NCBI GenBank assembly: GCA_025355225.1
Contig: JANYAB010000480.1
Span: 1-9,206 of the forward strand
Direction: 5' to 3'
Source: Bacteroidota bacterium
GTDB taxonomy: Bacteria; Bacteroidota; Bacteroidia; Sphingobacteriales; Sphingobacteriaceae
DNA: 9,206 nucleotides
A program made the translations under genes and the position numbers. Position 1 is the first letter of the stretch. The number at the start of each line of letters is the position of its first letter. The notes under the pieces were generated by a model. The model saw nothing but the letters and a program-made list of their open reading frames with translations, had not been told where the DNA came from and ran no database searches. This document shows, piece after piece, positions 1-6,681 of the stretch.

Positions 1-1258
1 GGATGCCTATAAGCTGAACTTTGCGGTAAAGCAAACCAATTTCAAAGCCGACTTCACCTATTATTTAAACAGCAAGAATACGCTGGACTTTGGGCTAAGC
101 TCGATCTATTATAACCTGAACCCGGGAGATTACGAACCCAACGGGAGTAAATCACTGGTGGCGCCGGATGCCGTTCCGGCAGAACAGGCGCTGGAAAGCG
201 CCCTGTACCTGGGAGACAAGTATGATATCACCCCTGACTTTTCCATAAGCGCCGGTATCAGGTATTCTTTATACGCCTACCTGGGTCCCCAAACGGTGGA
301 CCGTTATGCCCCCAACCTGTCCAAAGAAGGCGTTAACGTATTGGATAGCACCACCTACAAAAAGAACCAGGTGATCAACACCTACAAGGGCCCCGAAATA
401 AGGGTATCCGCCAGGTACAATCTAAGCGATGACCTCTCGGTAAAAGCAGCCTACAATACTTTACGGCAATATATACATTTACTCTCCAACACCACGGCCA
501 TATCGCCAACCGACACCTATAAACTAAGTGACCCGAATGTAAAGCCTCAGTTTGGGCAGCAGGTATCGCTGGGCTTATACAGAAATGCGAAATTCAATAC
601 GATCGAGACCTCGGTAGAAGTCTATTACAAAAAGATAAATGATTACCTGGACTATAAAAGCGGGGCCACGCTGCTCTTAAACAAACATATTGAACAAGAC
701 GTGATCAATACCCAGGGCAAGGCTTACGGAATAGAGTTTTTAGTTCGCAAAACGGCTGGCATGTTAAATGGTTGGGCAAGCTATACTTATTCACGTACTT
801 TTTTAAAGCAGGACGACCCGAATGCCGGCGAAGTGATAAACGGCGGTAATTTCTATCCGGCCAATTATGATAAACCCCATAATTTCAATTTTACTGGTAA
901 TTACAGTTTTAGCAAGAGGTTCAGTATTTCACTTGATGTGATTTATAGTACCGGGCGCCCAATTACTTACCCAATTACGGAATATTATTATGAAGGCTCT
1001 GTTAGGGTACTTTATTCAGACAGAAATGCTTTTCGAATTCCTGATTATTTCAGGTCAGATTTTTCATTGAATATTGATGGTAATCATAGGATACACCAGT
1101 TAACACATAATTCGTGGACCATTGGCGTATATAACCTTACGGGGCGTGCAAATGCCTATTCAACTTTTTTTAGCGAACAGGGCGGAATAATAAATGGGTA
1201 TAAGCTGTCCATATTTGCCAGCCCAATTCCATTTGTCAATTACAATATCAGATTTTAA
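1..1258 (+). CDS. TonB-dependent outer membrane receptor, C-terminal barrel part (5' end outside window)
   Basis: The frame is open from base 2 (first whole codon) to the TAA at 1256-1258, giving 418 residues of a protein that starts upstream of the window. A GTG at 158 lies inside the same open frame and is not the real start. The residues alternate in the way of outer-membrane beta strands, with many Tyr/Phe and Asn/Asp turns. The segment YDKPHNFNFTGNYSFSKRF and the strand with YSTGRPITYP are typical of the last strands of Bacteroidota TonB-dependent receptors, and the chain ends in a terminal Phe (VNYNIRF), the usual OMP assembly signal. Plug and any carboxypeptidase-like N-terminal domain would be upstream. 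The family imports large or scarce ligands using TonB energy; the ligand cannot be read here. GC drops from about 47% (1-780) to about 36% (841-1260) by hand count. The next gene begins on the base after the stop, so the two are probably co-transcribed. Confidence 0.88.
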   Translation, partial: DAYKLNFAVKQTNFKADFTYYLNSKNTLDFGLSSIYYNLNPGDYEPNGSKSLVAPDAVPAEQALESALYLGDKYDITPDFSISAGIRYSLYAYLGPQTVDRYAPNLSKEGVNVLDSTTYKKNQVINTYKGPEIRVSARYNLSDDLSVKAAYNTLRQYIHLLSNTTAISPTDTYKLSDPNVKPQFGQQVSLGLYRNAKFNTIETSVEVYYKKINDYLDYKSGATLLLNKHIEQDVINTQGKAYGIEFLVRKTAGMLNGWASYTYSRTFLKQDDPNAGEVINGGNFYPANYDKPHNFNFTGNYSFSKRFSISLDVIYSTGRPITYPITEYYYEGSVRVLYSDRNAFRIPDYFRSDFSLNIDGNHRIHQLTHNSWTIGVYNLTGRANAYSTFFSEQGGIINGYKLSIFASPIPFVNYNIRF

Positions 1259-3643
1259 ATGATAAGGACAAAAATTTGTAAACCCGGAAGAGCATTAGCT
1301 GCAATGATATGCTTCATGTTTGGCTTAAATACCAGTCAGGCACAGGTATTACCTGGTTTACAAAACAATTTTACCGCCTGGCAAAAAGCCAATTTACAAG
1401 AAAAGATATATGTACACACCGATAAAAATTTCTATTTGACCGGCGAAATTCTATGGTTTAAAATTTATAATACAGACGGTAGTAGCAATAAAATGCTCGA
1501 TCTGAGCAAGGTTGTTTATTATCCAATAATTCAACATAATGCCATAATGCAGGCTAAAATTGCATTAAACCAGGGTGCGGGCAGCGGGTCATTTTACATC
1601 CCATTTTCTTTGAGTAATGGAAACTATCAGCTAAGGGCTTACACCAATTGGATGAAAAATTTCGAGGCAGATTACTTTTTCCAAAAGCAGATCACAATTG
1701 TCAACCCGGTAAAGCCACCCGATGCGCAACCAATACAGCAAAAGGTTGATTACGATGTGCAATTTTTTCCCGAGGGTGGCCATTTAGTAAAAGGACTGGG
1801 AAGCAAAATTGCTTTTAAAATTACAGGCACCGATGGTAAAGGGCTGGCTGGCACAGGCATTGTAATAAATCAACAAAATGATACAGTTGCCCGCTTTAAA
1901 TCATTAAAGTTTGGCATTGGCAGTTTTACCTTCACACCTTTACCTCAAACCACTTACAAGGCAGCAATTAAGGTTAACGATGCTTTAGTTATTAAAGAAC
2001 TGCCGGAAGTTAATGAATCGGGGTATGTTATGCACGCAACGGATCACGATGGAACCTGGGATGTCGCAGTACAGGGGACCGATAGTAAACAATCATCGGT
2101 GCTCTACTTAATTGTACATAACCGTCATGCGATAAAATCGGCTGAATCAGCCCAACTGGTAAATGGAACTGTACATTTTAACGTTGACAAAAGAAAGCTG
2201 GATGAGGGTATCAGTTATTTTACTTTATTTGATGATCAGCAAAGACCAATTAGTGAAAGGCTGATCTTTAAGCGGCCTGACAGGAAGCTGGTTATTAACG
2301 CCAACGTTGACGATCAGTTATACAGTACCCGAAAAAAAGTAAGCTTAACTATTTCAACACACGATAAGTCTAATAAAAACCTTCCGGCAAATTTATCCGT
2401 GTCTGTTTTCCGGGCAGATTCCCTGCAAAAAGAGAATACAGAACATATCGCAGGATATCTTTGGCTTAGCGGAGATATTAAAGGACATATTGAATCGCCC
2501 GATTATTATCTTGAACAAAACAACGAAGAGGGCAACCAGGCGTTGGATAACCTAATGCTTTCGCAAGGGTGGACGCAGTTTGACTGGACTAAAATATTAG
2601 CGGGTGATACGCATCATTTTTCTTTTATACCCGAATACACCGGCCCGGTAATTACCGGAAACTTAGTGAATACATTAACCAATAAACCTGCCCCAAATAT
2701 TATCGCTTATCTAACAATAGCCGGAAACCACCAACTGTATACAGCAAAAAGTGATTCGACAGGGAGACTGCTGTTTAACACAAAAAACTTCTGTGGATTA
2801 AACGAAATAATAACCCAAACAAAATGGGGACAGGACAGCACCTACCGCGTTGATATTGTAAGCCCGTTTAGTGAACAATATAGCCCGGGTTTGTTGCCGC
2901 CGCTTAATTTAGGCGCAGATTTGAAAAATGTACTTATTAGCAACAGTTTAAATATGCAGGTACAGAATATTTTTGCGGCTAAACAGTTAAAGCAATTTAG
3001 CGACCCGGTAATTGATAGCGTGTTGTTTTATGGCAAGCCGACTTATACCTACAAGCTGGATGATTACACACGTTTTACTGCAATGCAAGAAGTAATACAC
3101 GAATATGTAAGGCTAATGGGGGTAACAAGTGAGCATGGTAAATTAGGTATCAGGATTACTACCGATAACAAAACAATGCTGCCCGGTCAACCTTTGGTTA
3201 TGTTGGATGGCAAACCTATTTTTGATGTAGATAAAGCCTTTTCGATCGATCCACTGAAAGTTAAAAAATTAGACGTCGTTAGTACTAAATACATTTACGG
3301 TCCTGCAATTTTTAATGGGGTATTAAATTTTACCACTTATTCCGGTCTTAGCACTAACATAGAATTAGATCCGCGGGCTGTTGTTTTAGATTACGAGGGC
3401 CTGCAGCTTCAACGCAAGTTTTACTCTCCGGTTTATGATTCGGCACAACAGACGGATAGTTCCATACCCGATTTCAGAAACGTCTTGTACTGGAACCCTA
3501 AGGCTGATACCGACCCGCTGGGTCAAAATAAATTAACGTTCTACACAAGTGATAAACCGGGGCAATATATCGTGATTATTGAAGGAATAGCACAGGGCGG
3601 CGAAGCAGGAAGCAAGAGCTTTATCTTCGAGGTGAGAAAATGA
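1259..3643 (+). CDS. Exported MG2-domain-like protein with C-terminal receptor-plug-like region
   Basis: This is a 794-residue protein. The N-terminus (residues 1-29) has basic residues, a hydrophobic stretch and SQA-Q, fitting a signal peptidase I cleavage near residue 28. Residues 49-70 contain KIYVHTDKNFYLTGEILWFK, the hallmark of the MG2 (alpha-2-macroglobulin-like) domain in Bacteroidota exported proteins, followed by GNYQLRAYTNWM (121-132) and FFPEGG (169-174). LMLSQGWTQFDW lies at 432-443. Residues about 647-697 resemble a TonB-receptor plug (VMLDGKPIF, then a stretch ending in GVLNFTTYSG). The C-terminus has FYSPVYD, DFRNVLYWNP and a final Ig-like strand set ending IFEVRK, all usual for this family. 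It probably sits in the periplasm or at the outer membrane as a partner of the receptor encoded immediately upstream (no intergenic base), but its function is unknown. There is no thioester motif (CGEQ), so it is not a complete macroglobulin. ATG 1259 is the natural start because the signal peptide follows directly. Confidence 0.82.
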   Translation: MIRTKICKPGRALAAMICFMFGLNTSQAQVLPGLQNNFTAWQKANLQEKIYVHTDKNFYLTGEILWFKIYNTDGSSNKMLDLSKVVYYPIIQHNAIMQAKIALNQGAGSGSFYIPFSLSNGNYQLRAYTNWMKNFEADYFFQKQITIVNPVKPPDAQPIQQKVDYDVQFFPEGGHLVKGLGSKIAFKITGTDGKGLAGTGIVINQQNDTVARFKSLKFGIGSFTFTPLPQTTYKAAIKVNDALVIKELPEVNESGYVMHATDHDGTWDVAVQGTDSKQSSVLYLIVHNRHAIKSAESAQLVNGTVHFNVDKRKLDEGISYFTLFDDQQRPISERLIFKRPDRKLVINANVDDQLYSTRKKVSLTISTHDKSNKNLPANLSVSVFRADSLQKENTEHIAGYLWLSGDIKGHIESPDYYLEQNNEEGNQALDNLMLSQGWTQFDWTKILAGDTHHFSFIPEYTGPVITGNLVNTLTNKPAPNIIAYLTIAGNHQLYTAKSDSTGRLLFNTKNFCGLNEIITQTKWGQDSTYRVDIVSPFSEQYSPGLLPPLNLGADLKNVLISNSLNMQVQNIFAAKQLKQFSDPVIDSVLFYGKPTYTYKLDDYTRFTAMQEVIHEYVRLMGVTSEHGKLGIRITTDNKTMLPGQPLVMLDGKPIFDVDKAFSIDPLKVKKLDVVSTKYIYGPAIFNGVLNFTTYSGLSTNIELDPRAVVLDYEGLQLQRKFYSPVYDSAQQTDSSIPDFRNVLYWNPKADTDPLGQNKLTFYTSDKPGQYIVIIEGIAQGGEAGSKSFIFEVRK

Positions 3644-3795
3644 GATTTAAGAGTCGAGAAGTAAGAATCAAGAATTAAGACGAACAATGTGGCATTGGCA
3701 ATAAACAGTTTTAATTTTGATGGTGCTTGACAGAATTTTCAGGTTGTTATTATTTTCCTGGCTCTTGATTCTTAACTCCCGATTCTAATTTAATC
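3644..3795. repeat. Inverted pair of heptamer arrays between convergent stop codons
   Basis: Left array, plus strand: GATTTAA (3644), GAGTCGA (3651), GAAGTAA (3658), GAATCAA (3665), GAATTAA (3672), each unit starting 7 bp after the last. Right array, read on the minus strand: GATTAAA (3795-3789), a 3-bp break, GAATCGG (3785-3779), GAGTTAA (3778-3772), GAATCAA (3771-3765), GAGCCAG (3764-3758). The segments 3651-3673 and 3763-3785 are inverted repeats matching at 19 of 23 positions, with an 89-bp spacer. The array fills the space between the stop of the MG2-like gene (3641-3643) and the stop of the DUF4249 gene (3795-3797). It could form a long hairpin in RNA from either strand and act as a two-way transcription end. 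I have the impression from memory that similar heptamer repeats occur between genes in Sphingobacteriaceae, but I could not check this. Confidence 0.7.
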
Positions 3796-4931
3796 TATCG
3801 CCAGAATAGAGGTGGATTCAGGCCGCCCCTTATTGTACAGTCATCACAAATATTTGTTGAATAAGTGTAGAAGTTTGGTGCTCCAAAAGGGCCTAATGGA
3901 ACAACGTAGAAACCTTCAATAGCCGAGTTGCCCGAATTAGGGCCCAATATAGCCGGATCGGTATAATAAGGCGCATGATAATAATAAGCGGTATCCAATT
4001 TGCACCCATTAACATTGAGGGGACCATAACTTGGCAAAAGCTGATCCGCGGTAATATAAATTCTTTTTGTCGACGGACTGCCTACGCTCAGATAACCCAC
4101 AACAACTTCATTTGGATTGGTTAGGCAATGATAATTGGTTTGGTTTATGGAAGGTTGCGCGTCAAAGATGCTTCCGAGCCGATCTGTGTTTTTCTGTAAT
4201 TTTGTCCAAAAGTCATATGCATCACTGGTTAAGGCATATTGTTTTACCAATATACTGTACTTTGTTTCTATTTTCTCTGAAGTTGAAGGCAAAGTAACTA
4301 TTGGAGCCTGGTAGATCACATCATTGGATAATTTGACCGAGGAGGCTATTACGATAGAATTGGATACATCCTTTGAAAAACATTGATACCTGGGCTGCAT
4401 GCCCCTTAGAAAAGATTCATAAAATGAATGGAATTGCCAGGCTTCATTATATTCCCAGCGGTAGTAACGTGTAGCATTGGTAGCATCGTGCGAGTTTACA
4501 TAGATATGAACGCCGTCATTTTGCGCTATAAATCCGACGCTGTCAACTGGCGGGGAATTTTTTACTGCTACAAAATCCGAAACGTAGGTTTTATTTTCTG
4601 TTGTTTTGATCCTAAGCCTGTACTTATGCGCATTGTCAAGATTTAATGGCGCTGCCGAATAAGTTCCCGGCGTAATCTCTGATAGTGGGTAGCTATTATT
4701 AGCATCGCTTTCAACACTTATCTGTGCGTTAGTTTCCGGGTCGATGACAACAACGGTATCAAATTTTTTTGTCCTGCTGAGTTTGATAAACGTAGAATCG
4801 GTCCCGGTATTGATCACCCCATCAATTACCAGGTATTTATTGCTATCCGAAAGTACCCCCGGGGGATTAAATGCCTTTTTGCACCCGGTTATTAATAAAA
4901 CGATCAATAAAACATTTTTCCACTTTAACAT
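3795..4931 (-). CDS. DUF4249 family outer-membrane lipoprotein
   Basis: This 378-residue protein has an N-terminus with Lys residues, a hydrophobic run and the lipobox L-I-T-G-C, so Cys17 should be lipidated after signal peptidase II cleavage. The body has the beta-rich pattern of DUF4249: YLVIDGVINTGTDSTFIKLSR near the start, an early segment with PGTYSA, NPNEVVVGYLSVGS with KRIYI in the second half, and the typical tail CDDCTIRGGLNPPLFW. The tail's CxxC and the GG-N-P-x-FW ending are family hallmarks. DUF4249 genes usually accompany TonB-dependent receptors, and the protein is thought to be a surface or periplasm-facing accessory lipoprotein; its molecular role is not established. Here it points toward the receptor pair instead of following it, so it is transcribed separately. 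The residues after Cys17 (KKAF) are not the acidic export signal described for surface lipoproteins in this phylum, so its final side of the membrane is open. No clear -7 element was found upstream. Confidence 0.85.
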   Translation of the reverse strand: MLKWKNVLLIVLLITGCKKAFNPPGVLSDSNKYLVIDGVINTGTDSTFIKLSRTKKFDTVVVIDPETNAQISVESDANNSYPLSEITPGTYSAAPLNLDNAHKYRLRIKTTENKTYVSDFVAVKNSPPVDSVGFIAQNDGVHIYVNSHDATNATRYYRWEYNEAWQFHSFYESFLRGMQPRYQCFSKDVSNSIVIASSVKLSNDVIYQAPIVTLPSTSEKIETKYSILVKQYALTSDAYDFWTKLQKNTDRLGSIFDAQPSINQTNYHCLTNPNEVVVGYLSVGSPSTKRIYITADQLLPSYGPLNVNGCKLDTAYYYHAPYYTDPAILGPNSGNSAIEGFYVVPLGPFGAPNFYTYSTNICDDCTIRGGLNPPLFWR

Positions 4932-5000
4932 TAATCGTTTATTTGCTTTTGGTTTATTTTATGGAGATACTAATATACGATTAGGCATCTAATGTCAGGT

Positions 5001-5017
5001 AAATAAATACTTTATTT
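5001..5017. promoter_or_regulatory. AT-rich palindrome upstream of DUF4249 gene
   Basis: AAATAAA (5001-5007), spacer TAC, TTTATTT (5011-5017) is a perfect 7-bp inverted repeat about 70 bp upstream of the DUF4249 start. It could be an operator or simply AT-rich chance pairing. No family assignment is possible. Confidence 0.25.
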
Positions 5018-5074
5018 CCAAAATGGTTGTTGAATAGAGTACCCCAATATCGTATAGCTCGTCAATACTTGGAT

Positions 5075-5098
5075 ATGGGATGGCATACATCCCATGCC
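5075..5098. promoter_or_regulatory. Palindrome with two alternative pairings upstream of the Crp/Fnr gene
   Basis: ATGGGATG (5075-5082), loop GCATA, CATCCCAT (5088-5095) is a perfect 8-bp inverted repeat. An overlapping alternative pairs GGCAT (5082-5086) with ATGCC (5094-5098), and the two cannot form together. The element is 134 bp before the regulator start. It has no following T-run, so it is not a normal intrinsic terminator. It may be an operator or a leader hairpin; it does not resemble the GTGA-type sites downstream of the regulator. Confidence 0.4.
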
Positions 5099-5228
5099 GA
5101 CAGGTCACCAATTAATTGCCCGGGAATGGATAAAAACGGTGAAAAAAGAATTCAAATTTCCGGCATAAAACTTTTCTGTAAGAACTTTCAACTTTCAAAA
5201 TTGTTGATGATATTAGTGAAAACTATCT

Positions 5229-5801
5229 ATGGAAGCTAAAGAATCTTTGAAAGCTCATGTAGCTAAAATTACCACATTGACTGATGAGCAGTTTGATTAT
5301 TTCTTTTCGCATTTTAAAAAAAAGAGCTTTCAAAAAGGCCAGGCCATTATTACCGGGGGCGATCCCGTAGATTGCGAATACTTTGTGATTTCCGGCTGTT
5401 TAAAATCCTTCTTTATCAATGATGAACTTAAAATGTTCATCCTGCAATTTGCCATGCCTACCTGGTGGGCATCCGATTACAACGCATTATATAATCATAC
5501 CAAAGCTACCATCAACGTGGATTGCATTACCGATGCAGAAGTACTCTGTCTTACCAATGCCGATAGGGAAAAGCTATGTAACGAACTCCACAATGCGGAA
5601 CATTTTTTTCGGTGGAGGACCAATAAAGGATATGTTGCAGCTCAAAAAAGGCTGTTATCCTTTATGAATAATAATGTGAAATACAGGTATGAAGAACTTT
5701 TAAAACTATATCCCGAACTGTATAATATAGTTCCTAAAAACCTGATTGCTGCATACCTGGGTGTTTCAAGAGAAACGCTTAGCCGGTTATACCATTCCTG
5801 A
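5229..5801 (+). CDS. Crp/Fnr family transcriptional regulator
   Basis: This protein is 190 residues long, the common length for Bacteroidota Crp/Fnr regulators. Residues about 10-115 form the cyclic-nucleotide-binding-like beta roll (FQKGQAIITGGDPVDCEYFVISG with its glycine turns), a long dimer helix follows at about 112-147, and a C-terminal helix-turn-helix holds LIAAYLGVSRETLSRL (172-187). Arg181, Glu182 and Arg186 line up with E. coli CRP Arg180, Glu181 and Arg185, which contact GTGA half-sites; FNR-type proteins have a different residue set there. The cAMP pocket signature (Gly-Glu followed by Arg-Ser/Thr-Ala) is absent: the region reads WWASDYNALYNHTKATINV, so cAMP is unlikely to be the effector. 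There are five cysteines (49, 57, 99, 107, 117) but no N-terminal FNR-style Fe-S cluster of cysteines. Two GTGA-N6-TCAC sites begin 3 bp after its stop, upstream of yceI, which suggests control of the downstream operon. The ATG at 5229 puts the roll at the usual distance from the N-terminus. The effector is unknown. Confidence 0.88.
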   Translation: MEAKESLKAHVAKITTLTDEQFDYFFSHFKKKSFQKGQAIITGGDPVDCEYFVISGCLKSFFINDELKMFILQFAMPTWWASDYNALYNHTKATINVDCITDAEVLCLTNADREKLCNELHNAEHFFRWRTNKGYVAAQKRLLSFMNNNVKYRYEELLKLYPELYNIVPKNLIAAYLGVSRETLSRLYHS

Positions 5802-5803
5802 AA

Positions 5804-5819
5804 AGTGACCTGCATCACA
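5804..5819. promoter_or_regulatory. CRP-like operator site 1
   Basis: GTGA (5805-5808), six bases CCTGCA, TCAC (5815-5818), with A on both sides, matches the CRP-type plan GTGA-N6-TCAC. It starts three bases after the regulator's stop codon. Its centre (5811.5) is 37 bp from the centre of site 2, and it is the reverse complement of site 2 apart from one base over 16 bp. Confidence 0.65.
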
Positions 5820-5840
5820 TAAATCGCGCGCCTTTTCAAA

Positions 5841-5856
5841 TGTGATGTAGGTCACA
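5841..5856. promoter_or_regulatory. CRP-like operator site 2, promoter-proximal
   Basis: TGTGA (5841-5845), TGTAGG, TCACA (5852-5856) has both complete CRP-consensus half-sites with the standard 6-bp spacer. Its centre (5848.5) is about 31 bp before the putative -7 element at 5879-5886. If transcription starts near 5890-5893, the site is centred near -41 to -44, the position of a class II activator. Read on the minus strand it is GTGACCTACATCACAT, versus GTGACCTGCATCACAT for site 1. Confidence 0.7.
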
Positions 5857-5878
5857 CAGGTACCCGAAAGATACTGCC

Positions 5879-5886
5879 TTACTTTG
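5879..5886 (+). promoter_or_regulatory. Putative -7 element of the yceI operon promoter
   Basis: TTACTTTG differs from the Bacteroidota consensus TAnnTTTG at the second position, or can be read as TACTTTG with one base fewer. It lies 24 bp before the yceI start and downstream of operator site 2. No good -33 TTG is visible, which fits a promoter that depends on an activator. The match is imperfect. Confidence 0.4.
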
Positions 5887-5910
5887 TGTTGTAATTAAAA
5901 CATAAAGAAA

Positions 5911-6429
5911 ATGGAAATTAAAAAATTTGAAATCTTAAGCGCCCAAAGTAATATTGATTGGGTAGGCAAAAAGGTAACCGGGTCGCACAATGGTAATATC
6001 ACCGTTAAACAAGGTGAATTCATTTTGAATGACGGTAAACTTACCGGCGGTAAATTCATCATCGATACTACCTCTATCAAAATACTGGATATAACCGACC
6101 CGGCAACTAATATGCAGTTCGCTGGCCATCTCGCTTCTGATGATTTCTTCTCCACTCAAAAATATCCGGAAGCGACTTTGGAAATCACCTCAGTTTCAGG
6201 CAAACATGTTGAAGGCGATCTAACCATTAAAGGCATTACCCATCCTGTCGGCTTTGATGTGGCAGTGAATATTAATGGCAATACATTAATCGCAACCGGC
6301 AAGCTGGTAATTGACCGCACTAAATATGAAATGAAATTCCGCTCCGGTAATTTTTTTAAGGATTTGGGCGACACGCTGATCTACAATGATTTTGAACTAA
6401 ATGTAAATGTGACCGCTAAAGCCGCATAA
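5911..6429 (+). CDS. YceI-like protein without export signal
   Basis: This 172-residue protein matches the YceI domain over almost its whole length. The segment SNIDWVGKKVTGSHNG (13-28) is the family's opening strand pattern, DDFFSTQKYPEATLEI the central motif, and GDLTIKGITHPVGFDV the late strand. YceI proteins are lipocalin-like beta barrels that hold isoprenoid or other lipophilic molecules; E. coli YceI is periplasmic. Here there is no signal peptide: the N-terminus MEIKKFEIL leads straight into the domain, so this copy should be cytosolic, where it could hold a hydrophobic cofactor or substrate for the enzymes encoded downstream (inference). It is the first gene of the tight five-gene run and is preceded by an A-rich leader. 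ATG 5911 fits the domain start. The insertion NFFKDLGDTLIYNDFEL near the end is usual for Bacteroidota members. The specific ligand is unknown. Confidence 0.87.
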   Translation: MEIKKFEILSAQSNIDWVGKKVTGSHNGNITVKQGEFILNDGKLTGGKFIIDTTSIKILDITDPATNMQFAGHLASDDFFSTQKYPEATLEITSVSGKHVEGDLTIKGITHPVGFDVAVNINGNTLIATGKLVIDRTKYEMKFRSGNFFKDLGDTLIYNDFELNVNVTAKAA

Positions 6430-6458
6430 ACAGCTGTTTTAGCATAAAAATTAAAGCC

Positions 6459-6677
6459 ATGCCCTACGTAAAAATAGAAGTAACCCGCGAAGGTGTTACA
6501 AGACAACAAAAACAGGCCCTGATCAAAGGAGTAACCGATCTGCTCAGTGATGTATTGAATAAAGACCCACAATTGACCTACGTAGTAATTCAGGAATACG
6601 ATCTGGATGACTGGGGTCATAATGGAGAACAGGTATCTGTGCTGAGAGAAAAAGGTATTACCGCTGATAGAAAATAA
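6459..6677 (+). CDS. 4-oxalocrotonate tautomerase-like protein
   Basis: This 72-residue protein starts Met-Pro, so removal of Met exposes the N-terminal Pro that is the catalytic base of the tautomerase superfamily. The pattern PYVKIEVTREGVT, then RQQKQALIKGVTDLL (amphipathic helix) and TYVVIQEYDLDDWG is the beta-alpha-beta unit of the 4-OT group, at about the usual monomer size of 60-75 residues. By eye, positions equivalent to Arg11 and Arg39 of the Pseudomonas enzyme are not Arg (Gly/Val and Tyr), though Arg9 and Arg14 are close; the DDWG segment contributes a Trp near the site as in other subgroups. It is therefore unlikely to be a true 2-hydroxymuconate tautomerase and may act on another keto-enol or unsaturated acid substrate. 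It follows yceI by 29 bp and ends in tandem stops TAATAA just before the SDR gene, 4 bp away, which indicates co-transcription. Confidence 0.85.
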   Translation: MPYVKIEVTREGVTRQQKQALIKGVTDLLSDVLNKDPQLTYVVIQEYDLDDWGHNGEQVSVLREKGITADRK

Positions 6678-6681
6678 TAAA

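Larger units (their letters stand above)
4932..5228. other. Non-coding divergent intergenic region
   Basis: These 297 bp separate the starts of the DUF4249 gene (leftward) and the Crp/Fnr gene (rightward) and should hold both promoters. I found no exact TAnnTTTG element on either strand. Two perfect palindromes are present (5001-5017 and 5075-5095, listed separately). A 70-codon open frame on the plus strand from 5027 runs into the Crp/Fnr start, but its product has no domain character or coding bias and I do not call it a gene. No tRNA or riboswitch-like fold was recognised. Confidence 0.6.

Noticed and set aside
3644..3795. CRISPR array
   Set aside because: Units are 7 bp, degenerate and contiguous, with no spacers and no cas genes.
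5027..5239. 70-codon plus-strand frame upstream of the Crp/Fnr gene
   Set aside because: No recognisable domain, overlaps the regulator start in another frame, crosses the palindrome at 5075-5098, and has no convincing leader. It looks like a chance frame.
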